DNA from: Stichopus chloronotus
Lineage: Eukaryota; Echinodermata; Holothuroidea; Aspidochirotida; Stichopodidae
Length of the DNA stretch: 64,000 bases
Reading direction: 5' to 3'
Assembly (NCBI GenBank): GCA_021234535.1
Contig: CM037830.1
Location: 32,523,405 to 32,587,404, forward strand
This document shows, one piece after another, positions 24,809 to 38,411 of this stretch; positions within the stretch are counted from its first letter, which is position 1, and the number at the start of each line of letters is the position of its first letter. The position numbers and the translations under genes are program-made. The notes under the pieces are model-generated. The model saw only the letters and a program-made list of their open reading frames with translations. It did no database searches and was not told the origin of the DNA.

Positions 24809-27800
24809 CCCCCCCCCCCCCCCATACTACCGATTTTTCATCATTTTCAAAAAAGTGACACTTCTGTAGTCTAACAATCAGTTACGTAATATCACAAAAA
24901 TAAATTGACATGCACGGTGGATGTGTCCATGAAGATGAAATTATTTGGATGACAAATTAAAAGAGAGCTCCATTATCTTTTTCTTTTTATTCCTATTGCT
25001 GCAGGTTCTGTGTACGTTGATATAAGAAAAGAACAAAACTATTTTCAATGAGTCACCGTTTCACTTTAGAGTATGTAATTTTACCACTATTCAACACATG
25101 CCAATGATTTTTGATAATTTCAAACTGGATAAATATATTTAGGAAACATTAAAACTCTGGATGTCCATCAAAACAAAACAAAACAACAATAAAAATCAAA
25201 ATATAAAGGACCGAAATCTATACTGAAATTAGGCTTTACCCTCAAAGTTTAAGAAAATATCTTCCATATATTCCCTGATGTCATAAAATTGAACGAGACT
25301 AACATTATTTTTTACTGACTGTATTGCAAGATCATATCTTGACATGGTTTTACATATTTGGTGTCTAAAATTCCTACTGGTTGTTCCAAAAGTTGCGAGG
25401 ATTATGTCATATAACTACTTAATGGATAACTAAGGTATCCTTAGACACATCGTTTTTTCGTCAAAAATTGTGATTTTGTCACCTGTAATATTGAAACATT
25501 CGGGATAAATTTTTCAACGATTTATATGATATTACAAGCTAAGGAACTCTGAGATAAATGTTAATTGTGCATCATTCCATCTGATCGAGAAATTTCAGTC
25601 TAAATTTCTCGCATATTTTCACGGTGGGACCCTCCGTTCAATACCAATTAAGAGGTATAACATTAGGTCCAATTTACCTCAATCTGGGTCTCCAAAAGGC
25701 CATTTTCCAGAGCTGTAACTAAGGATATTTTCTACGGTATCCTTTAATAGACTATACTATATACTGCAATCAGCCCAACCGTATTACTTACTTCGTGTCT
25801 TCTTTTATATTTAATGCTACTATACTTTCCAATCATCCATATAACCAATGATATCAAAATATCATTTTTAATCGACAACTTTAGAGACAAGAAGTAATGT
25901 TAATTAGATCGAAATATATGACAGCACATTCCAAGATACATTAAGAAAATTATTTCTTGATTTTAATAATTATGATAGCACCAGAAAGATTCTTCTGACA
26001 TTTGACAAAGTAACTTTAAGATGATACATTTCCCTTCTGTTTAGAGAAAAATCTAATCTAAATCTCCTTCCCTCAACCCCCACCCCTTCCCCTTTACTAC
26101 CGATTTTTCATCATTTTGAAAAAAGTGACACTTCTGTAGTCTAACAATCAGTTACGTAATATCACAAAAATGAATGGACATGTACCGTGGATATGTTCAT
26201 GAAGATGAAATTATTTGGATGACAAATTAAAAGAGAGCTCCATTATCTTTTTCTTTTTATTCCTATTGCTGCAGGTTCTGTGTACGTTGATATAAGCAAA
26301 GAACGAAATTAATTCAATGAGTCACCGTTTCACTTTAGAGTATGTAATTTTACCACTATTCAACACATGCCAATGATTTTTGATAATTTCAAACTTGATA
26401 AATATATTTAGGAAACATTAAAACTCTGGATGTCCATCAAAAAAAAAAAAAAAAAAAAAAAATGAAAAAACAAAATATAAAGGACCGAAATCTATACTGG
26501 AATTAGGCTTTACCCTCAAAGTTTAAGAAAATATCTTCCATATATTCCCTGATGTCATAAAATTGACCGAGACTAACATTATTTTTTACTGACTGTATTG
26601 CAAGATCATATCTTGATATGGTTTTACATATTTGGTGTCTAAAATTCCTACTGGTTGTTGGAAAAATTGCGAGGATTATGTCATATAACTACTTAATGGA
26701 AAACTAAGGTATCCGTAGACACATCGTTTTTCCGTCAAAAATTGTGATTTTGTCACCTGTAATATCAAAACATTCGGGATAAATTTTTCAACGATTTAAT
26801 TGATATTATAACCTAACGAACTCTGAGATAAATGTCAATTGTGCATCATTCCATCTGATCGAGAAATTTCAGTCTAAATTTCTCGCATATTTTCACGGTA
26901 GGACCCTCTGTTCAAGGCCAATTGAGAGGTATAACATTAGGTCCCATTTACCTCAATCTGGGTCTCCAAAAGGCCATTTTCCAGAGCTGTAACTAAGGAT
27001 ATTTTCTACGGTATCCTTTAATAGACTATACTATATACTGCAGTCAGCTCTTCCCTGGTAATGACTTCGTGGTGATAGTCTTCTTTTATATTTTAAAAGA
27101 CTTTACTTTCAAAGCATCCATATTACCAATGATGTCAAAATATCGTTTTTAATCGACAACTTAAGCAACAAGAAGTAATGTTTATTAGATCGAAATATAT
27201 GACAGCACATTTTCAATCTAAATTTCTCGCATATTTTCACGGTAGGACCCTCTGTTCAAGGCCAATTGAGAGGTATAACATTAGGTCCAATTTACCTCAA
27301 TCTGGGTCTCCAAAAGGCCATTTTCCAGAGCTGTAAACTAAGGATATTTTCTACGGTATCCTTTAATAGACTATACTATATACTGCAGTCAGCCCAACCG
27401 TGTTACTGACTTCGTGTCTTCTTTTATATTTAATGCTACTATACTTTCCAATCATCCATATAACCAATGATATCAAAATATCATTTTTAATCGACAACTT
27501 AAGAGACAAGAAGTAATGTTAATTAGATCGAAATATATGACAGCACATTCCAAGATACGTTAAGAAAATAATTTCTTGATTATAATAATTATGATAGCAC
27601 CAGAAAGATTCCACTGACATTTGACAAAGTAACTTGAAGATGATACATTTCCCTTCTGTTTAGAGAAAATCTAATCTAATTCTCCCTCCCTCAAGCCCCC
27701 CCTCCCCTATACTACCGATTTTTCATCATTTTGAAAAAGGTGACACTTCTTTAGTCTAACAATCAGTTACGTAATATCACAAAAATAAATTGACATGCAC

Positions 27801-28969
27801 GGTGGATGTGTCCATGAAGATGAAATTATTTGGATGACAAATTAAAAGAGAGCTCCATTATCTTTTTCTTTTTATTCCTATTGCTGCAGGATCTGTGTAC
27901 GTTGATATAAGCAAAGAACGAAACTATTTCAATGAGTCACCGTTTCACTTTAGAGTATATAATTTTACCACTATTCAACACATGCCAATGATTTTTGATA
28001 ATTTCAAACTTGATAAATATATTTAGGAAACATTAAAACTCTGGATGTCCATCAAAGCAAAAACAAAAAAAAATGAAAAATCAAAATATAAAGGACCGAA
28101 ATCTATACTGAAATTAGGCTTTACCCTCAAAGTTTAAGAAAATATCTTCCATATATTCCCTGATGTTATAAAACTGACCGAGACTAACATTATTTTTTAC
28201 TGACTGTATTGAAAGATCATATCTTGACATGGTTTTACATATTTGGTATCTAAAATTCCTACTGGTTGTTGCAAAAATTGCGAGGATTATGTCATATAAC
28301 TACTTAATGGAAAACTAAGGTATCCGTAGACGCATCGTTTTTTCGTCAAAAATTGTGATTTTGTCACCTGTAATATCAAAACATTCGGGATAAATTTTTC
28401 AACGATTTAATTGATATTATAACCTAACGAACTCTGAGATAAATGTCAATTGTGCATCATTCCATCTGATCGAGAAATTTCAGTCTAAATTTCTCGCATA
28501 TTTTCACGGTAGGACCCTCTGTTCAAGGCCAATTGAGAGGTATAACATTAGGTCCCATTTACCTCAATCTGGGTCTCCAAAAGGCCATTTTCCAGAGCTG
28601 TAACTAAGGATATTTTCTACGGTATCCTTTATTAGACTATACTGTATACTGCAGGCAGCCCAACCGTGGTACTGACTTCGTGGTAATAGTCTTCTTTTAT
28701 ATTTTAAAAGACTTTACTTTCAAACCATCCATATAACCAATTATATCAAAATATCGTTTTTAATCAACAACTTAAGAGACAAGAAGTAATGTTGATTAGA
28801 TCGAAATATATGACAGCACATTCCAAGATACATTAAGAAAATAATTTCTTCATCATAATAATTATGATAGCGCGAGAAAGATTCCACTGACATTTGACAA
28901 AGTAACATTAAGATTATACATTTCCCTTCTGTTTAGAGAAAAATCTAATCTGATTCTCCTTCCTTCAAG
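24809..28969. repeat. 4.16-kb higher-order repeat, copy 2
   Basis: Same three-monomer order. It has a long poly-A run near 26430-26460 and the variants GTATTACTTACTTCG and TTGATTTTAATAATT, all shared with copy 4 and not with copies 1 and 3. Confidence 0.93.
27212..27550. repeat. Partial monomer duplication in higher-order repeat 2
   Basis: Same A/B joint as at 23050, in the second 4.16-kb block. Confidence 0.9.
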
Positions 28970-31900
28970 CCCCCCCCCCCCCCATACTACCGATTTTTCA
29001 TCATTTTCAAAAAAGTGACACTTCTGTAGTCTAACAATCAGTTACGTAATATCACAAAAATAAATTGACATGCACGGTGGATGTGTCCATGAAGATGAAA
29101 TTATTTGGATGACAAATTAAAAGAGAGCTCCATTATCTTTTTCTTTTTATTCCTATTGCTGCAGGTTCTGTGTACGTTGATATAAGAAAAGAACAAAACT
29201 ATTTTCAATGAGTCACCGTTTCACTTTAGAGTATGTAATTTTACCACTATTCAACACATGCCAATGATTTTTGATAATTTCAAACTGGATAAATATATTT
29301 AGGAAACATTAAAACTCTGGATGTCCATCAAAACAAAACAAAACAACAATAAAAATCAAAATATAAAGGACCGAAATCTATACTGAAATTAGGCTTTACC
29401 CTCAAAGTTTAAGAAAATATCTTCCATATATTCCCTGATGTCATAAAATTGAACGAGACTAACATTATTTTTTACTGACTGTATTGCAAGATCATATCTT
29501 GACATGGTTTTACATATTTGGTGTCTAAAATTCCTACTGGTTGTTCCAAAAGTTGCGAGGATTATGTCATATAACTACTTAATGGATAACTAAGGTATCC
29601 TTAGACACATCGTTTTTTCGTCAAAAATTGTGATTTTGTCACCTGTAATATTGAAACATTCGGGATAAATTTTTCAACGATTTATATGATATTACAAGCT
29701 AAGGAACTCTGAGATAAATGTTAATTGTGCATCATTCCATCTGATCGAGAAATTTCAGTCTAAATTTCTCGCATATTTTCACGGTGGGACCCTCCGTTCA
29801 ATACCAATTAAGAGGTATAACATTAGGTCCAATTTACCTCAATCTGGGTCTCCAAAAGGCCATTTTCCAGAGCTGTAACTAAGGATATTTTCTACGGTAT
29901 CCTTTAATAGACTATACTATATACTGCAATCAGCCCAACCGTGTTACTTACTTCGTGTCTTCTTTTATATTTAATGCTACTATACTTTCCAATCATCCAT
30001 ATAACCAATGATATCAAAATATCATTTTTAATCGACAACTTTAGAGACAAGAAGTAATGTTAATTAGATCGAAATATATGACAGCACATTCCAAGATACA
30101 TTAAGAAAATTATTTCTTGATTATAATAATTATGATAGCACCAGAAAGATTCTTCTGACATTTGACAAAGTAACTTTAAGATGATACATTTCCCTTCTGT
30201 TTAGAGAAAAATCTAATCTAAATCTCCTTCCCTCAACCCCCACCCCTTCCCCTTTACTACCGATTTTTCATCATTTTGAAAAAAGTGACACTTCTGTAGT
30301 CTAACAATCAGTTACGTAATATCACAAAAATGAATGGACATGTACCGTGGATATGTTCATGAAGATGAAATTATTTGGATGACAAATTAAAAGAGAGCTC
30401 CATTATCTTTTTCTTTTTATTCCTATTGCTGCAGGTTCTGTGTACGTTGATATAAGCAAAGAAGGAAATTAATTCAATGAGTCACCGTTTCACTTTAGAG
30501 TATGTAATTTTACCACTATTCAACACATGCCAATGATTTTTGATAATTTCAAACTTGATAAATATATTTAGGAAACATTAAAACTCTTGATGTCCATCAA
30601 AACAAAAACAAAAAAAAATGAAAAATCAAAATATAAAGGACCGAAATCTATACTGGAATTAGGCTTTACCCTCAAAGTTTAAGAAAATATCTTCCATATA
30701 TTCCCTGATGTCATAAAATTGACCGAGACTAACATTATTTTTTACTGACTGTATTCCAAGAACATATCTTGACATGTTTTTACATATTTGATGTTTAATA
30801 TTCCTACTGGTTGTTCCAAAAATTGCGAGGATTATGTCATATAACTACTTAATGGAAAACTAAGGTATCCGTAGACACATCGTTTTTTCCGTCAAAAATT
30901 GTGATTTTGTCACCTGTAATATCAAAACATTCGGGATAAATTTTTCAACGATTTAATTGATATTATAACCTAACGGAACTCTGAGATAAATGTTAATTGT
31001 GCATCATTCCATCTGATCGAGAAGTGTCAGTCTAAATTTCTCGCATATTTTCACGGTAGGACCCTCTGTTCAAGGCCAAATGAGAGGTATAACATTAGGT
31101 CCCATTTACCTCAATCTGGGTCTCCAAAAGGCCATTTTCCAGAGCTGTAACTAAGGATATTTTCTACGGTATCCTTTAATAGACTATACTATATACTGAA
31201 GTCAGCTCTTCCGTGGTACTGACTTCGTGGTTATAGTCTTCTTTTATATTTTAAAAGACTTTACTTTCAAAGCATCCATATTACCAATGATGTCAAAATA
31301 TCGTTTTTAATCGACAACTTAAGCAACAAGAAGTAATGTTTATTAGATCGAAATATATGACAGCACATTTTCAATCTAAATTTCTCGCATATTTTCACGG
31401 TAGGACCCTCTGTTCAAGGCCAATTGAGAGTTATAACATTAGGTCCAATTTACCTCAATCTGGGTCTCCAAAAGGCCATTTTCCAGAGCTGTAAACTAAG
31501 GATATTTTTCTACGGTTCCTTTAATAGACTATACTATATACTGCAGTCAGCCCAACCGTGTTACTGACTTCGTGTCTTCTTTTATATTTAATGCTACTAT
31601 ACTTTCCAATCATCCATATAACCAATGATATCAAAATATCATTTTTAATCGACAACTAAGAGACAAGAAGTAATGTTAATTAGATCGAAATATATGACAG
31701 CACATTCCAAGATACGTTAAGAAATAATTTCTTGATTATAATAATTATGATAGCACCAGAAAGATTCCACTGACATTTGACAAAGTAACTTGAAGATGAT
31801 ACATTTCCCTTCTGTTTAGAGAAAAATCTAATCTAATTCTCCCTCCCTCAAGCCCCCCCTCCCCTATACTACCGATTTTTCATCATTTTGAAAAAGGTGA

Positions 31901-33127
31901 CACTTCTTTAGTCTAACAATCAGTTACGTAATATCACAAAAATAAATTGACATGCACGGTGGATGTGTCCATGAAGATGAAATTATTTGGATGACAAATT
32001 AAAAGAGAGCTCCATTATCTTTTTCTTTTTATTCCTATTGCTGCAGGATCTGTGTACGTTGATATAAGCAAAGAACGAAACTATTTTCAATGAGTCACCG
32101 TTTCACTTTAGAGTATATAATTTTACCACTATTCAACACATGCCAATGATTTTTGATAATTTCAAACTTGATAAATATATTTAGGAAACATTAAAACTCT
32201 GGATGTCCATCAAAGCAAAAACAAAAAAAAATGAAAAATCAAAATATAAAGGACCGAAATCTATACTGAAATTAGGCTTTACCCTCAAAGTTTAAGAAAA
32301 TATCTTCCATATATTCCCTGATGTTATAAAACTGACCGAGACTAACATTATTTTTTACTGACTGTATTGAAAGATCATATCTTGACATGGTTTTACATAT
32401 TTGGTATCTAAAATTCCTACTGGTTGTTGCAAAAATTGCGAGGATTATGTCATATAACTACTTAATGGAAAACTAAGGTATCCGTAGACGCATCGTTTTT
32501 TCGTCAAAAATTGTGATTTTGTCACCTGTAATATCAAAACATTCGGGATAAATTTTTCAACGATTTAATTGATATTATAACCTAACGAACTCTGAGATAA
32601 ATGTCAATTGTGCATCATTCCATCTGATCGAGAAATTTCAGTCTAAATTTCTCGCATATTTTCACGGTAGGACCCTCTGTTCAAGGCCAATTGAGAGGTA
32701 TAACATTAGGTCCCATTTACCTCAATCTGGGTCTCCAAAAGGCCATTTTCCAGAGCTGTAACTAAGGATATTTTCTACGGTATCCTTTATTAGACTATAC
32801 TGTATACTGCAGGCAGCCCAACCGTGGTACTGACTTCGTGGTAATAGTCTTCTTTTATATTTTAAAAGACTTTACTTTCAAACCATCCATATAACCAATT
32901 ATATCAAAATATCGTTTTTAATCAACAACTTAAGAGACAAGAAGTAATGTTGATTAGATCGAAATATATGACAGCACATTCCAAGATACATTAAGAAAAT
33001 AATTTCTTCATCATAATAATTATGATAGCGCGAGAAAGATTCCACTGACATTTGACAAAGTAACATTAAGATTATACATTTCCCTTCTGTTTAGAGAAAA
33101 ATCTAATCTGATTCTCCTTCCTTCAAG
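28970..33127. repeat. 4.16-kb higher-order repeat, copy 3
   Basis: Same order, with copy-1-type variants. Its middle monomer has private changes near 30740-30800 (for example ATTTGATGTTTAATATT). Confidence 0.93.
31370..31705. repeat. Partial monomer duplication in higher-order repeat 3
   Basis: Same joint in the third 4.16-kb block; this copy has several single-base indels. Confidence 0.9.
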
Positions 33128-36100
33128 CCCCCCCCCCCCCCATACTACCGATTTTTCATCATTTTCAAAAAAGTGACACTTCTGTAGTCTAACAATCAGT
33201 TACGTAATATCACAAAAATAAATTGACATGCACGGTGGATGTGTCCATGAAGATGAAATTATTTGGATGACAAATTAAAAGAGAGCTCCATTATCTTTTT
33301 CTTTTTATTCCTATTGCTGCAGGTTCTGTGTACGTTGATATAAGAAAAGAACAAAACTATTTTCAATGAGTCACCGTTTCACTTTAGAGTATGTAATTTT
33401 ACCACTATTCAACACATGCCAATGATTTTTGATAATTTCAAACTGGATAAATATATTTAGGAAACATTAAAACTCTGGATGTCCATCAAAACAAAACAAA
33501 ACAACAATAAAAATCAAAATATAAAGGACCGAAATCTATACTGAAATTAGGCTTTACCCTCAAAGTTTAAGAAAATATCTTCCATATATTCCCTGATGTC
33601 ATAAAATTGAACGAGACTAACATTATTTTTTACTGACTGTATTGCAAGATCATATCTTGACATGGTTTTACATATTTGGTGTCTAAAATTCCTACTGGTT
33701 GTTCCAAAAGTTGCGAGGATTATGTCATATAACTACTTAATGGATAACTAAGGTATCCTTAGACACATCGTTTTTTCGTCAAAAATTGTGATTTTGTCAC
33801 CTGTAATATTGAAACATTCGGGATAAATTTTTCAACGATTTATATGATATTACAAGCTAAGGAACTCTGAGATAAATGTTAATTGTGCATCATTCCATCT
33901 GATCGAGAAATTTCAGTCTAAATTTCTCGCATATTTTCACGGTGGGACCCTCCGTTCAATACCAATTAAGAGGTATAACATTAGGTCCAATTTACCTCAA
34001 TCTGGGTCTCCAAAAGGCCATTTTCCAGAGCTGTAACTAAGGATATTTTCTACGGTATCCTTTAATAGACTATACTATATACTGCAATCAGCCCAACCGT
34101 ATTACTTACTTCGTGTCTTCTTTTATATTTAATGCTACTATACTTTCCAATCATCCATATAACCAATGATATCAAAATATCATTTTTAATCGACAACTTT
34201 AGAGACAAGAAGTAATGTTAATTAGATCGAAATATATGACAGCACATTCCAAGATACATTAAGAAAATTATTTCTTGATTTTAATAATTATGATAGCACC
34301 AGAAAGATTCTTCTGACATTTGACAAAGTAACTTTAAGATGATACATTTCCCTTCTGTTTAGAGAAAAATCTAATCTAAATCTCCTTCCCTCAACCCCCA
34401 CCCCTTCCCCTTTACTACCGATTTTTCATCATTTTGAAAAAAGTGACACTTCTGTAGTCTAACAATCAGTTACGTAATATCACAAAAATGAATGGACATG
34501 TACCGTGGATATGTTCATGAAGATGAAATTATTTGGATGACAAATTAAAAGAGAGCTCCATTATCTTTTTCTTTTTATTCCTATTGCTGCAGGTTCTGTG
34601 TACGTTGATATAAGCAAAGAACGAAATTAATTCAATGAGTCACCGTTTCACTTTAGAGTATGTAATTTTACCACTATTCAACACATGCCAATGATTTTTG
34701 ATAATTTCAAACTTGATAAATATATTTAGGAAACATTAAAACTCTTGATGTCCATCAAAAAAAAAAAAAAAAAAAAAAAATGAAAAAACAAAATATAAAG
34801 GACCGAAATCTATACTGGAATTAGGCTTTACCCTCAAAGTTTAAGAAAATATCTTCCATATATTCCCTGATGTCATAAAATTGACCGAGACTAACATTAT
34901 TTTTTACTGACTGTATTGCAAGATCATATCTTGATATGGTTTTACATATTTGGTGTCTAAAATTCCTACTGGTTGTTGGAAAAATTGCGAGGATTATGTC
35001 ATATAACTACTTAATGGAAAACTAAGGTATCCGTAGACACATCGTTTTTCCGTCAAAAATTGTGATTTTGTCACCTGTAATATCAAAACATTCGGGATAA
35101 ATTTTTCAACGATTTAATTGATATTATAACCTAACGAACTCTGAGATAAATGTCAATTGTGCATCATTCCATCTGATCGAGAAATTTCAGTCTAAATTTC
35201 TCGCATATTTTCACGGTAGGACCCTCTGTTCAAGGCCAATTGAGAGGTATAACATTAGGTCCCATTTACCTCAATCTGGGTCTCCAAAAGGCCATTTTCC
35301 AGAGCTGTAACTAAGGATATTTTCTACGGTATCCTTTAATAGACTATACTATATACTGCAGTCAGCTCTTCCCTGGTAATGACTTCGTGGTGATAGTCTT
35401 CTTTTATATTTTAAAAGACTTTACTTTCAAAGCATCCATATTACCAATGATGTCAAAATATCGTTTTTAATCGACAACTTAAGCAACAAGAAGTAATGTT
35501 TATTAGATCGAAATATATGACAGCACATTTTCAATCTAAATTTCTCGCATATTTTCACGGTAGGACCCTCTGTTCAAGGCCAATTGAGAGGTATAACATT
35601 AGGTCCCATTTACCTCAATCTGGGTCTCCAAAAGGCCATTTTCCAGAGCTGTAACTAAGGATATTTTCTACGGTATCCTTTAATAGACTATACTATATAC
35701 TGCAGTCAGCCCAACCGTGTTACTGACTTCGTGTCTTCTTTTATATTTAATGCTACTATACTTTCCAATCATCCATATAACCAATGATATCAAAATATCA
35801 TTTTTAATCGACAACTTAAGAGACAAGAAGTAATGTTAATTAGATCGAAATATATGACAGCACATTCCAAGATACGTTAAGAAAATAATTTCTTGATTAT
35901 AATAATTATGATAGCACCAGAAAGATTCCACTGACATTTGACAAAGTAACTTGAAGATGATACATTTCCCTTCTGTTTAGAGAAAAATCTAATCTAATTC
36001 TCCCTCCCTCAAGCCCCCCCTCCCCTATACTACCGATTTTTCATCATTTTGAAAAAGGTGACACTTCTTTAGTCTAACAATCAGTTACGTAATATCACAA

Positions 36101-36950
36101 AAATAAATTGACATGCACGGTGGATGTGTCCATGAAGATGAAATTATTTGGATGACAAATTAAAAGAGAGCTCCATTATCTTTTTCTTTTTATTCCTATT
36201 GCTGCAGGATCTGTGTACGTTGATATAAGCAAAGAACGAAACTATTTTCAATGAGTCACCGTTTCACTTTAGAGTATATAATTTTACCACTATTCAACAC
36301 ATGCCAATGATTTTTGATAATTTCAAACTTGATAAATATATTTAGGAAACATTAAAACTCTGGATGTCCATCAAAGCAAAAACAAAAAAAAATGAAAAAT
36401 CAAAATATAAAGGACCGAAATCTATACTGAAATTAGGCTTTACCCTCAAAGTTTAAGAAAATATCTTCCATATATTCCCTGATGTTATAAAACTGACCGA
36501 GACTAACATTATTTTTTACTGACTGTATTGAAAGATCATATCTTGACATGGTTTTACATATTTGGTATCTAAAATTCCTACTGGTTGTTGCAAAAATTGC
36601 GAGGATTATGTCATATAACTACTTAATGGAAAACTAAGGTATCCGTAGACGCATCGTTTTTTCGTCAAAAATTGTGATTTTGTCACCTGTAATATCAAAA
36701 CATTCGGGATAAATTTTTCAACGATTTAATTGATATTATAACCTAACGAACTCTGAGATAAATGTCAATTGTGCATCATTCCATCTGATCGAGAAATTTC
36801 AGTCTAAATTTCTCGCATATTTTCACGGTAGGACCCTCTGTTCAAGGCCAATTGAGAGGTATAACATTAGGTCCCATTTACCTCAATCTGGGTCTCCAAA
36901 AGGCCATTTTCCAGAGCTGTAACTAAGGATATTTTCTACGGTATCCTTTA
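33128..36950. repeat. 4.16-kb higher-order repeat, copy 4 (slightly shortened)
   Basis: Matches copy 2 including its diagnostic variants and poly-A run (34757-34780). From about 36950 the sequence changes to an edge-type monomer resembling the first units of the array, so the higher-order pattern ends there. Confidence 0.9.
35530..35866. repeat. Partial monomer duplication in higher-order repeat 4
   Basis: Same joint in the fourth 4.16-kb block. Confidence 0.9.
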
Positions 36951-38411
36951 ATAGACTATACTATATACTGCAGTCAGCCCAACCGTGTTACTGACTTCGT
37001 GGTAATAGTCTTCTTTTATATTTTATAATACTTTACTTTCAAATCATCCATAGACCCAATGATATCAAAATATCGTTTTTAATCGATAACTTAAGCAACA
37101 AGAAGTGATATTAATTAGATCGAAATATATCACAGCACATTCCAAGATGCATTAAGAAAATAATTTCTTGATGATAATAATTATGATAGTAGGAGAAAGA
37201 TTCCTCTAACATTTGACAAAGTAACTTGAAGATGATACATTTCCCTTCTGTTTAGATAAAAATCTTATCTGATTCTCCCTCCCTCAGTCTCCCCCCCCCC
37301 CTTCCCCTATACTACCGATTTTTCATAATTTTAAAAAAGTGATACTTCTGTAGTCTAACAATCAGTTACGTAATATCACAAAAATGAATTGACATGTACG
37401 GTGGTTGTGTTCATGAAGATGAAATTATTTGGATGACAAATTAAGAGAGAGCTCCCTTATCTTTTTTTTTTATTCCTATTGCTGCAGGTTCTGTGTACGT
37501 TGATATAAGCAAAGAACGAAACTATTTTCAATGAGTCACCATTTCACTTTAGAGTATATAATTTTACCACTATTCGACATATGCCAATGATTTTTGGCAA
37601 TTTTAAACTGGATAAATATATTTTAAGAAACATTAAAACTCTGGATGTCCCTCAGTCCAAAAAAAAAAAAAAAAGAATAAGATCGAAGTATAAAGGACCG
37701 AAATCTATACTGGAATTACGCTTTACCCACAAAGTTTAAGAAAATATCTTCCATATATTCCCTTATGTCATAAAATTGAACCACATTAACATAATTTTTT
37801 ACTGACTGTATTGAAAGATAATATCTTGACACGGTTTCACATATTTGGTATCAAAAATTCTTACTGGTTGCTGGAAAAATTGCGAGGATCATGTCACAGA
37901 ACTTCTTGATAGATAACTAAGATATCCGTAGACACATCGTTTTTTCGTCAAAAATTGTGGTTTCGTCACCTATGATAACGAAACATTCGCCTTAAATTTT
38001 TCAGCGATTCAATTGATTTTATAACCTAACGAACTCTGAGATAAAAGTCAATTGTGCATCATTCCATCTGATCGAGAAATTTCAGTCTAAATTTCTCGCA
38101 TATTTTCACGGTAGGACCCTCTGTTCAAGGCCAATTGAGAGGTATAACATTAGGTCCAATTTACCTCAATCTGGGTCTCCAAAAGGCCATTTTCCAGAGC
38201 TGTAACTAAGGATATTTTATACGGTAATCTTTAATAGACTATACTAGAAACTGTAGTCAGCCCATTTGTACTGACTTCGTGGTAATAGTCTTCTTTTATA
38301 GTTTATACTACTATACTTTCAAATCATCCTTATATGATATCGAAACATTCGGATTAAATTTTGTAACGATTTATAGTTCGATGTCTATCTTACAAAGCGA
38401 ATATCTTCATT

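Larger units (their letters stand above)
11606..38385. repeat. Satellite array, ~21 monomers of ~1.27 kb with higher-order structure
   Basis: The same unit recurs head to tail. Using the poly-C tract before TACTACCGATTTTTCAT as a landmark, copies fall near 11720, 12993, 14275, 15547, 16829, 18098, 19378, 20649, 21915, 23536, 24809, 26086, 27706, 28970, 30236, 31855, 33128, 34396, 36016 and 37290. Spacing is 1265-1282 bases, except every third from 21915 on, which is about 1620. Two monomer types alternate: type A has CTTCGTGGTAATAG, type B has CTTCGTGTCTTC. From about 14 to 20.6 kb the order is A-B dimers; from 20.6 kb it is a trimeric 4.16-kb higher-order repeat. The left edge decays near 11606 and the right edge ends in a rearranged monomer fragment near 38385. 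AT-rich, no long open frame. Confidence 0.97.

Noticed and set aside
11606..38385. Array as ribosomal, histone or other tandem gene cluster
   Set aside because: Monomers have no long open frame and nothing resembling rRNA, tRNA or histone sequence.
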